The notes under the pieces were generated by a model. The model was given only the letters and a program-made list of their open reading frames with translations. It ran no database searches and was not told the origin of the DNA. This document shows positions 1 through 5,309 of a DNA stretch of 9,969 nt, one piece after another (positions within the stretch are counted from its first letter, which is position 1; each line of letters starts with the position of its first letter). Origin of the DNA: an uncultured Gemmiger sp. (lineage in GTDB: Bacteria; Bacillota; Clostridia; Oscillospirales; Ruminococcaceae); contig CALWNS010000131.1 in NCBI GenBank assembly GCA_944382805.1, forward strand, positions 1-9,969, given 5' to 3'. A program made the position numbers and the translations under genes.

Positions 1-44
1 GGTCTTGCTTTGTTTTTGTTTTCACACACTAAGACTAAAGCAAA

Positions 45-91
45 AAGGCAGGCAGTGCAACCCCTTTGGGGATGTACTGCCTGTCTTTTTT
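45..91. terminator. Bidirectional intrinsic terminator downstream of manC
   Basis: A 12-bp stem (45-56 with 76-87, one G-T pair) continues inward through 57-59/73-75 (one G-T pair), one A-A mismatch (60/72) and a CCCC/GGGG stem (61-64/68-71) closed by a TTT loop. It is flanked by A-rich sequence on the left and a T-run (86-91) on the right, so it can terminate transcription from both sides: manC (minus strand) and any plus-strand gene entering from left of the window. The rest of 1-146 shows no gene that I can support. Confidence 0.85.
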
Positions 92-146
92 GCTTTTGGC
101 TCGCTGGTGTTTTGCAACGGGCCCTTGTTCATCCGCGGCGGCACGC

Positions 147-1469
147 TTACAGCGCCGGCGGGTCGAATTTCTGTTTGTCGCCCACGTCGATCTCGGCCCC
201 GATCTGCACCTCGATGGCCTGCAGAACGCTGTCCGCGATCAGCGTATGGCGCACGCCGGCCGGCATCGTCACCACGTCGCCGGGGCTTACGGCGCGCACT
301 TCGCCGTCGATCACGGTGCGCCCCATGCCGGACACGATGGTCCAAACCTCGTCCCGGTGCTCGTGGCTGTGGTAGGCCAGCCGCTGGCCGCTGTTCAGCA
401 CGATGCGCACGGTGGTGGCCTCCGGCTGGACGTCCAGCACGGTAAAGGACCCCCAGCTCTTTTCGGCAAAGCGGGCTTCGCCCTGTACCTGCTCTACATA
501 CGGCTTGATGTGGCTCGAACGCTTTTTGTCACTGACCAGGATGCCGTCGCTGGAAGCCGCCACCACCATATCCTGCAGCCCCATGCACAGGATGGGCAGG
601 TTCAGCTGGTTGATGACGTTCGCATTGCGGCAGGTCTCGTCCATCAGCACCTTGCCGATGGTCGGTTCGCTCATCACTTCGCAGAACGTGTTCCAGGTGC
701 CCACGTCCTTCCATTCGCCGGCATAGCGCATCACGGCAATGTCCGGCTCGGTCTCGGCCACCGCATAGTCAAAGCTGATGCGCTTTTGCAGCGCGTAGTT
801 GGCCTGCAGGTCGGCAAAATGGCGGAAATCTAGCTGCCGGTGCGCCGCTTTGAGCAGGTAGCCCAGCTTAAAGGCGAACACGCCGCCGTTCCACAGCGCG
901 CCGCGGGCAATGTAGCGCGCGGCGGTGGCTTCGTCCGGCTTTTCCTTAAAGCTCACCACCTTGCTCACCGGTTCCTTGCCGGCGGGGATGATGTAGCCGA
1001 ACTTGGCGCTGGCATAGGTAGGTTCAATGCCCATCAGCGTCAGGTTGGCGGCGTGCGGGCTGCCGGCCAGGTCGGCCATGCGGCGCACCGCGCGGAAGTA
1101 GCTGTCGTCCACATACGGGTCCACCGGGCATACCACCACCGGCTCGTCCGGCCGCACGCCCTTTACGTCGGCCAGGTAGGCGCAGGCCAGCACAATGGCG
1201 GGGAAGGTATCCCGCCGGCACGGCTCCACGCACACGCTGACCCGGCCGCCCAGCTGGTTTTTGATGGTGCTGACCTGCCGCTTGCCGGTGGCCACCACAA
1301 TGCTGGCCTGCGGGTCGGCGGCCATGATCTGCCGGTATACCCGCTGCACCATGCTCTCGTGCTCGCCGGCAGCGTTTTTCAGCAGCGGCACGAACTGCTT
1401 GGAGCGGATGCTGTTGGAAAGCGGCCACAGCCGCTGCCCGCTGCCGCCCGAAAGAAGGATCAGGTTCAC
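147..1469 (-). CDS. manC: Mannose-1-phosphate guanylyltransferase with C-terminal cupin domain (ManC/AlgA type)
   Basis: Cytoplasmic enzyme (440 aa) predicted to make GDP-mannose from mannose-1-phosphate and GTP, for mannose or fucose units of capsule, exopolysaccharide or surface glycans. The N-terminal nucleotidyltransferase carries GGSGQRLWPLS (8-18) with K24, FKEKPD (174-179), WNGGVF (193-198) and WKDVGTW (253-259). The C-terminal cupin fits the classical motif exactly: G361, H367, H369, E374, G381, then G397, P403, G405, H408. This resembles the isomerase half of bifunctional type II phosphomannose isomerases, but the protein is somewhat short for those (about 470-480 aa), so isomerase activity is uncertain. 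The GTG start at 1467-1469 is chosen because AAAGGAG lies 7 bases upstream and the GGSG motif starts within ten residues; the frame stays open upstream past the promoter. It appears monocistronic, divergent from the GH2 gene. A related sugar-nucleotide pyrophosphorylase is the main alternative. Confidence 0.88.
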   Translation of the reverse strand: MNLILLSGGSGQRLWPLSNSIRSKQFVPLLKNAAGEHESMVQRVYRQIMAADPQASIVVATGKRQVSTIKNQLGGRVSVCVEPCRRDTFPAIVLACAYLADVKGVRPDEPVVVCPVDPYVDDSYFRAVRRMADLAGSPHAANLTLMGIEPTYASAKFGYIIPAGKEPVSKVVSFKEKPDEATAARYIARGALWNGGVFAFKLGYLLKAAHRQLDFRHFADLQANYALQKRISFDYAVAETEPDIAVMRYAGEWKDVGTWNTFCEVMSEPTIGKVLMDETCRNANVINQLNLPILCMGLQDMVVAASSDGILVSDKKRSSHIKPYVEQVQGEARFAEKSWGSFTVLDVQPEATTVRIVLNSGQRLAYHSHEHRDEVWTIVSGMGRTVIDGEVRAVSPGDVVTMPAGVRHTLIADSVLQAIEVQIGAEIDVGDKQKFDPPAL

Positions 1470-1508
1470 AAAACGGCTCCTTTCCCGTAAAAGTTCTGCC
1501 TTTGCTAC

Positions 1509-1537
1509 AGTATACCGCGTTTGCCGCCCGGATGCAA
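1509..1537 (-). promoter_or_regulatory. manC promoter (TTGCAT-17-TATACT)
   Basis: On the minus strand a TTGCAT -35 (1532-1537) is separated by exactly 17 bases from a TATACT -10 (1509-1514), which puts the transcription start near 1502 and leaves a leader of about 33 bases before the GTG start. One copy of the GTTTGCC repeat (1519-1525) lies inside the spacer. Confidence 0.8.
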
Positions 1538-1591
1538 GGCGGTTGTTTGCCCACTTGTTTACAAAAAAGTCACGTTTGCCGCGGCGAAAAA

Positions 1592-1622
1592 CCGCCCCGC
1601 GGGGCGGATTCTGCGGTATAAT
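1592..1622 (+). promoter_or_regulatory. GH2 gene promoter: TATAAT -10 with a perfect palindrome in the -35 position
   Basis: A consensus TATAAT (1617-1622) lies about 82 bases upstream of the GH2 start codon. The -35 position (about 1593-1600) has no TTG-type hexamer; it is occupied by a perfect 16-base palindrome, CCGCCCCGCGGGGCGG (1592-1607). A palindrome replacing the -35 suggests an operator or activator site, but a GC-rich palindrome could also be chance. The start near 1629 is inferred. Confidence 0.5.
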
Positions 1623-1643
1623 GAAACTATGGAAAAAGCCGCG

Positions 1644-1667
1644 CCGCCCGGCCGCGCAGCCGGGCGG
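1644..1667 (+). other. GC-rich hairpin in the GH2 leader
   Basis: A perfect 9-bp stem (CCGCCCGGC 1644-1652, GCCGGGCGG 1659-1667) with a 6-base loop lies in the predicted 5' untranslated region, followed 5 bases later by a TTTT run (1673-1676). With bulges the stem can extend to the T-run. It could act as a weak attenuator or mRNA stabiliser; the T-run is short for an efficient terminator. Confidence 0.4.
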
Positions 1668-1704
1668 GCCGGTTTTGCACAAAACAGAACAAAGGAGGCA
1701 ACTT

Positions 1705-3900
1705 ATGCGCACCATCACAACTTTGACCGAAGCCCTCTTTGCCAAAGACGGCGACGCCCCCGCGCGGGTGGCGCTGCCCCATACCTGGAACAACCTGGAC
1801 GGCCAGGACGGCGAAGAAAACGGCAGCTACTGGCGCGGCATCGGCAGCTACCACATCGCGCTGCCCGCGCCCACGCCCGGCTGCCGCCAGTACATCGAAT
1901 TCCGGGGCGCCAACCATGTGGCCATGGTCTACTGCAACGGCCGCGAGATCGGCACCCACCGCGGCGGTTTCTCCACCTTCCGCTTTGAACTGACCGGCGC
2001 CATGACGGCGGGGGAAAACATCCTTACGGTCGAGGTGACCAACGCCCCCTCCGAGATCTACCCCCAGATGGCCGACTTTACGTTTTTTGGCGGGCTGTAC
2101 CGCGCCGTCAACTTTATCGAGGTGCCGGACGCCCACTTTGACCTGCTCAAGTGCGGCACCTCCGGCGTGTTCATCACGCCGCACGCGGCGGGGCTGGTGC
2201 GCATCGACGCCTTCCCGATCAACGGCAAGGGTTGCACCGTCAGCGCCGAGCTGTGCGACGCCGCCGGCAACATCGTGGCCCGCGGCGAAGCCCCGGCCAA
2301 GAGCCACACCGTGCTCAAGCTGAACGTCGAAGCCCCGCACCTGTGGAACGGCCGCCCCGACCCCTACCTGTACACCGCCCGCGTGCGCCTGATGGACGCC
2401 GGCGACGAGATGGACGCCGTGACCGAGACCTTCGGTTTCCGCGGCTTCCATGTAGACCCGGAGCGCGGCTTCTACTTAAACGGCAAGCCCTATCCGCTGC
2501 ACGGCGTGTCCCGCCACCAGGACCGCCTGGATATGGGCTGGGCCATCACCCCCAAAGAGCACGAGGAGGACATGGCCCTGATCGAGGAGGTCGGCGCCAA
2601 CACCATCCGCCTGGCCCACTACCAGCACGACCAGTACTTCTACGACCTGTGCGACAAGGCCGGCATGGTCGTCTGGGCCGAGATCCCCTTCATCAGCCGG
2701 TTTGACCCCAGCCAGGCCGCGCACGACAACACCATCAGCCAGATGACCGAGCTGGTCGCCCAGAACTACAACCACCCGTCCATCTGCTTCTGGGGAATCT
2801 CCAACGAGATCACCATCGGCGGCGAGACCGAGCCGCTCTACCGCAACCTGTGCGAGCTTAACGCCCTGTGCAAGCGCCTGGACCCCAGCCGCCTGACCAC
2901 CATGGCCGAAGTCAGCATGGTGCCGATGGATTCCGAACACGTCTACATCACCGATGTGCTCAGCTACAACCACTATTTCGGCTGGTATATGGGCGATGTG
3001 GCCGATAACGGCCCCTGGCTGGACGAATTCCACAAGAAAAACCCCGACCGCCCGCTGGGCATTTCGGAATACGGGGCCGAGGCCATCCTGACCTGGCACA
3101 GCGCCAAGCCGGAAAACCACGACTATACCGAGGAATACCAGGCCTACTACCACCACGAGATGCTCAAGACCTTTGCTGTGCGCCCCTATCTGTGGAGCAC
3201 CCATGTGTGGAATATGTTCGACTTTGCGGCCGATGCGCGCGATGAGGGTGGCTGCAAGGGACGCAACAACAAGGGCCTTGTGACCTACGACCGCAAGACC
3301 AAAAAGGATGCGTTCTTTATCTATAAGGCCTACTGGACTGCCGAGCCGATGGTCCATGTGGCCGGCCGCCGCTTTGCGGACCGCGCCCCCGGCGAGCGCA
3401 GCGTGACCGTTTACACCAACCAGCCGGAAGTCACGCTGCTGCTCAACGGCCAGCCCGTGGGCACGCAGCCGGCGGTGGACCACGCGGCGGTGTTCAGCGA
3501 ACTGCCGCTGCGCGATGGCGAAAACACCGTCACCGCCCGCGCCGGCAGCGTGGAGGATACCATCACCCTGAACGGCGTGGCGCAGCCCAACCCGGGCTAC
3601 GTCCTGCCGCAGGAGGACGCCCAGGCCGGCAACTGGTTCACGCCGGAGGGCGGCGAGCCGCAGGAACTGGTGTTTAACGAAGGCTGCTTCTCCATCAAGG
3701 ATAAGATCAAGGATATCCTGGACCACCCGCAGGCCGGCGCCGTGCTGCGCGGCATGATGGAACAGGCCGGCGTAGGGGGAAGTATGCTGGGGATGCTGGG
3801 CGGCTTCTCGCTGCAAAACCTGCTCAAGATGGCCGGCAAGAACCTGCCCGCCGGCGCGGCTTTCTTCATAAATGACAAACTGAACAAGATCGCCAAGTAA
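1705..3900 (+). CDS. Cytoplasmic GH2 glycoside hydrolase, beta-galactosidase-like
   Basis: A 731-aa enzyme predicted to hydrolyse terminal beta-galactosides or a related beta-glycoside inside the cell; no signal peptide or anchor is visible. An N-terminal sugar-binding jelly roll (about 20-140) with WRGIGSYH and HRGGFS is followed by an Ig-like domain (about 145-245), the TIM barrel (about 250-545) with HGVSRHQDR (266-274), the acid/base in WGISNE (E368) and the nucleophile in ISEYG (E455). An Ig-like domain (about 560-625) and an unusual helical tail (about 663-731) follow. It is shorter than E. coli LacZ (1024 aa). NNKG (521-524) overlaps the N-x-K motif that beta-glucuronidases use to bind the substrate carboxylate, so glucuronidase activity is an alternative, although similar NxKGLVT blocks occur in beta-galactosidases. 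The ATG at 1705 is chosen because AAAGGAGG (1691-1698) precedes it; the frame is open far upstream without homology. Single-gene unit with its own promoter and terminator. Confidence 0.88.
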   Translation: MRTITTLTEALFAKDGDAPARVALPHTWNNLDGQDGEENGSYWRGIGSYHIALPAPTPGCRQYIEFRGANHVAMVYCNGREIGTHRGGFSTFRFELTGAMTAGENILTVEVTNAPSEIYPQMADFTFFGGLYRAVNFIEVPDAHFDLLKCGTSGVFITPHAAGLVRIDAFPINGKGCTVSAELCDAAGNIVARGEAPAKSHTVLKLNVEAPHLWNGRPDPYLYTARVRLMDAGDEMDAVTETFGFRGFHVDPERGFYLNGKPYPLHGVSRHQDRLDMGWAITPKEHEEDMALIEEVGANTIRLAHYQHDQYFYDLCDKAGMVVWAEIPFISRFDPSQAAHDNTISQMTELVAQNYNHPSICFWGISNEITIGGETEPLYRNLCELNALCKRLDPSRLTTMAEVSMVPMDSEHVYITDVLSYNHYFGWYMGDVADNGPWLDEFHKKNPDRPLGISEYGAEAILTWHSAKPENHDYTEEYQAYYHHEMLKTFAVRPYLWSTHVWNMFDFAADARDEGGCKGRNNKGLVTYDRKTKKDAFFIYKAYWTAEPMVHVAGRRFADRAPGERSVTVYTNQPEVTLLLNGQPVGTQPAVDHAAVFSELPLRDGENTVTARAGSVEDTITLNGVAQPNPGYVLPQEDAQAGNWFTPEGGEPQELVFNEGCFSIKDKIKDILDHPQAGAVLRGMMEQAGVGGSMLGMLGGFSLQNLLKMAGKNLPAGAAFFINDKLNKIAK

Positions 3901-3915
3901 TACGGATTGTATAAT

Positions 3916-3947
3916 GCAAAGGCCGGCCCCGCGGGGCCGGCCTTTGC
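3916..3947. terminator. Perfect 32-base palindrome, terminator after the GH2 gene
   Basis: Starting 16 bases after the GH2 stop codon is a perfect 32-base palindrome whose arms run from GCAAAGG to CCTTTGC around a CCCCGCGGGG centre. It forms a very stable hairpin with A and T triplets near its base but no long U-tract, so it may work as a bidirectional terminator or as a 3' mRNA stabiliser. Confidence 0.7.
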
Positions 3948-3948
3948 T

Positions 3949-3980
3949 GTTGCCCAAAATCACTGTGGCAACTTTTGGGC
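3949..3980 (-). terminator. Probable terminator of the TM2/DUF2752 unit, two alternative stems
   Basis: GCCCAAAA (3952-3959) pairs perfectly with TTTTGGGC (3973-3980), 31 bases past the DUF2752 stop on the minus strand. A second, overlapping pairing is GTTGCC (3949-3954) with GGCAAC (3967-3972). Read on the minus strand the stem contains TTTT but no long U-tract follows, so the following 32-base palindrome may complete termination. Confidence 0.45.
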
Positions 3981-4010
3981 TGTATTAGGCTGTGTACTGG
4001 TGAATGAAAA

Positions 4011-4370
4011 TCAGGCCGACGGCGAACGAATAAATACGGCCAACCGAAGAAAGTATAAAACGGTATTGGTGCATAAAGCAAGGAACACCAGAACCGCCGA
4101 AACAACTTTCCACGGCTGTTTTAGCAGCTTTATGTGCGGAGCCAGTCCAACACAAAAAAGCAAGGGGATCGCCATTGGCTGATAGCGAAGATAAGCGCTA
4201 ACATCTCCCCGCAACAACGAAAGGATAGCCCGTGTTGTCCCGCAGGTAGGGCAGGGAATGTTTGTGATCCAATAGAATGGACAGGGAAGGTCTAAGAAGA
4301 AAAAAGCAAGCCAGATCCCGGCCAGTTGACCGATGATCAAAATATGTTTTCTGAGCAAGAGGGCGGTCAA
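4011..4370 (-). CDS. DUF2752 family small membrane protein
   Basis: A 119-aa membrane protein of unknown function. The DUF2752 signature is clear: cysteines C30, C40 and C43 in CPFYWITN-IPCPTCGTTRA (30-48), followed by a hydrophilic turn and LRYQPMAIP (61-69). Three hydrophobic segments (about 9-28, 67-80, 87-108) predict an integral membrane protein with the cysteines next to the first helix; whether they bind metal or form a disulfide is not known. The start is a TTG (4368-4370) that overlaps the stop of the upstream TM2 gene (TTGA), so translation is probably coupled. A later TTG or CTG start is possible but would shorten the first helix. GC content is visibly below that of the surrounding enzymes. 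I know of no established role for this family; TM2 plus DUF2752 pairs are, to my knowledge, found in other bacteria. Confidence 0.8.
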   Translation of the reverse strand: MTALLLRKHILIIGQLAGIWLAFFFLDLPCPFYWITNIPCPTCGTTRAILSLLRGDVSAYLRYQPMAIPLLFCVGLAPHIKLLKQPWKVVSAVLVFLALCTNTVLYFLRLAVFIRSPSA

Positions 4371-4717
4371 ACCAGGCTCATTACTTTATTGAAGTTATAA
4401 TTTTTGGCTCGCTTGGAGACAGTGAACCAGTCGATGATAGTCAAAATGCCGCAGCAGCCAACCGTCAGCAGCTTCAAAATACCCATACCGGTATCGCCAA
4501 GCATAAAGCGATCGATCCCCAAAGTTCCCAGGAAAATGGAGACAAGAAGAAGCGTTGTGGGGTCTTTCAGTTCAATGGTGGAAATCAGAGAAAATTTCTC
4601 ATCGTCCATTGTGCGCAACTTATCTTTAAGATAAACGTTAAGATAAACGATTTTTTCTTCCGGGAAGAACTTCTGATTTGTCATGATGTACATATCAATT
4701 TTTTGTTGATCCAGCAT
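4367..4717 (-). CDS. TM2 domain-containing protein
   Basis: A 116-aa protein with a hydrophilic N-terminal half (1-50, probably cytoplasmic) followed by a TM2 domain: first helix about 53-67, the conserved turn GIDRFMLG (67-74), then a second helix about 77-100 with KLLTVGCCGILTIIDWF. The N-terminal block (KFFPEEKIV, then LKDPTTLL) matches the arrangement that I associate with Firmicutes and Bacteroidetes TM2 proteins. Function is unknown; the DRF turn is the family hallmark. The ATG at 4715-4717 has a good AGGAGG-type site (4724-4730) upstream. It is the first gene of a two-gene unit with the DUF2752 gene, divergent from the XRE regulator, whose likely operator lies in its promoter. Its composition is AT-richer than the flanking genes, consistent with transfer. 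Confidence 0.85.
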   Translation of the reverse strand: MLDQQKIDMYIMTNQKFFPEEKIVYLNVYLKDKLRTMDDEKFSLISTIELKDPTTLLLVSIFLGTLGIDRFMLGDTGMGILKLLTVGCCGILTIIDWFTVSKRAKNYNFNKVMSLV

Positions 4718-4764
4718 AATAAATCCTCCTCGTTGTTTGAAGCCGCAAAAGTCTTTTACGGTAC

Positions 4765-4793
4765 ATTATAAACTATATAGGCATAAAATAGCC
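4765..4793 (-). promoter_or_regulatory. Promoter of the TM2/DUF2752 unit
   Basis: On the minus strand a consensus TATAAT -10 (4765-4770) lies 47 bases upstream of the TM2 start codon. The -35 position at a 17-base spacer (4788-4793, GGCTAT) is poor. Spacer and -35 are covered by the inverted repeat at 4771-4802, so bound protein there should block RNA polymerase. Confidence 0.55.
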
Positions 4794-4802
4794 TATACAG
4801 TT
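4771..4802. promoter_or_regulatory. Candidate operator: 12-base inverted repeat
   Basis: AACTATATAGGC (4771-4782) and GCCTATACAGTT (4791-4802) are inverted copies matching at 11 of 12 positions around an 8-base AT-only centre. The left arm abuts the -10 of the TM2 promoter. Related half-sites occur at 4823-4834 (GACTATATAATT, overlapping the regulator's own -10) and 4847-4858 (AACTGTATAAGC, matching the consensus arm at 11 of 12). The obvious ligand is the adjacent XRE regulator; this is inference. Confidence 0.6.
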
Positions 4803-4827
4803 TATTACATAATAGCACGAATGACTA

Positions 4828-4833
4828 TATAAT
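4828..4833 (+). promoter_or_regulatory. -10 element of the XRE regulator gene
   Basis: TATAAT lies 36 bases upstream of the regulator's ATG. No convincing -35 is seen at 16-18 bases upstream. The element is embedded in an operator-like half-site (4823-4834), which suggests negative autoregulation. Confidence 0.5.
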
Positions 4834-4869
4834 TCAAGTAAAATTTAACTGTATAAGCAGGAAAAAGCA

Positions 4870-5202
4870 ATGGATTACTATGCGATAGGTCAACGGATCC
4901 GAAAAACAAGGAAAGCCCGTGCATTTTCACAAGAAGAATTGGCGTCACGCATCGGGATTTCCATGACACATATGAGCCACATCGAAACAGGAAATACCAA
5001 GCTCAGTTTGCCGGTATTGGTCGATTTGGCGGCTGCGCTGGAAGTGCGTACGGATGAACTGCTGTATGATGAACACCCACAGGCGCGAAATGCATCGATG
5101 GAAAGTTTGATCCGCATACTGAACGGCTGCACCACAAAGCAGTTGGCCGTGATCGAAGATCTTGTTAAAGCTGTTCGGGCAAGTCTGGAACAACATTACT
5201 GA
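4870..5202 (+). CDS. XRE/Cro-family helix-turn-helix transcriptional regulator
   Basis: A 110-aa DNA-binding protein. Residues 7-63 form an HTH_3 domain: RIRKTRKARAFSQEELA, then GISMTHMSHIETG containing the turn and recognition helix (about 21-41), then LSLPVLVDLAAALEV and the DELL end typical of Cro/C1-type domains. The C-terminal part (about 75-110) is helical and probably dimerises; no ligand-binding or protease domain is visible. The ATG at 4870 follows a modest AGGA site (4859-4862). It is transcribed away from the TM2/DUF2752 pair, and the 152-base gap holds an inverted repeat plus two further half-sites, so it is most likely the local repressor and autoregulator. Composition is low in GC (about 43% in the first 60 bases around the start) compared with roughly 70% in nearby enzyme genes, a sign of acquisition together with its neighbours. 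Confidence 0.88.
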   Translation: MDYYAIGQRIRKTRKARAFSQEELASRIGISMTHMSHIETGNTKLSLPVLVDLAAALEVRTDELLYDEHPQARNASMESLIRILNGCTTKQLAVIEDLVKAVRASLEQHY

Positions 5203-5210
5203 AGAATGAA

Positions 5211-5257
5211 AAAAGACAGACAAAGGCTCCCTTTTGTGGAACCCCTGTCTGTCTTTT
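5211..5257. terminator. Bidirectional terminator between XRE gene and dinB
   Basis: AAAAGACAGACA (5211-5222) pairs perfectly with TGTCTGTCTTTT (5246-5257), with a 23-base loop that can pair further. The A-run and T-run at the two ends let it serve the convergent XRE gene (plus) and dinB (minus). The arms resemble those of the terminator at 45-91. Confidence 0.85.
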
Positions 5258-5309
5258 GTTGATTGTCGAATTTTTAGTGGTAAGCTTGGCCGTTGTTTTC
5301 GCCGCAAGT

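Noticed and set aside
1629..1704. Upstream small ORF from the ATG at 1629 in the GH2 leader
   Set aside because: It has no ribosome site, runs through the hairpin and into the GH2 coding region without a stop, and its product is low-complexity.
3910..3915. TATAAT just after the GH2 stop codon
   Set aside because: No -35 at a suitable distance, it lies directly in front of the terminator palindrome, and no plus-strand gene follows.
2476..3963. Long open frame antisense to the GH2 gene
   Set aside because: It mirrors the codon pattern of the high-GC GH2 gene, has low-complexity V/H/G-rich protein sequence and no ribosome site or recognisable domain.
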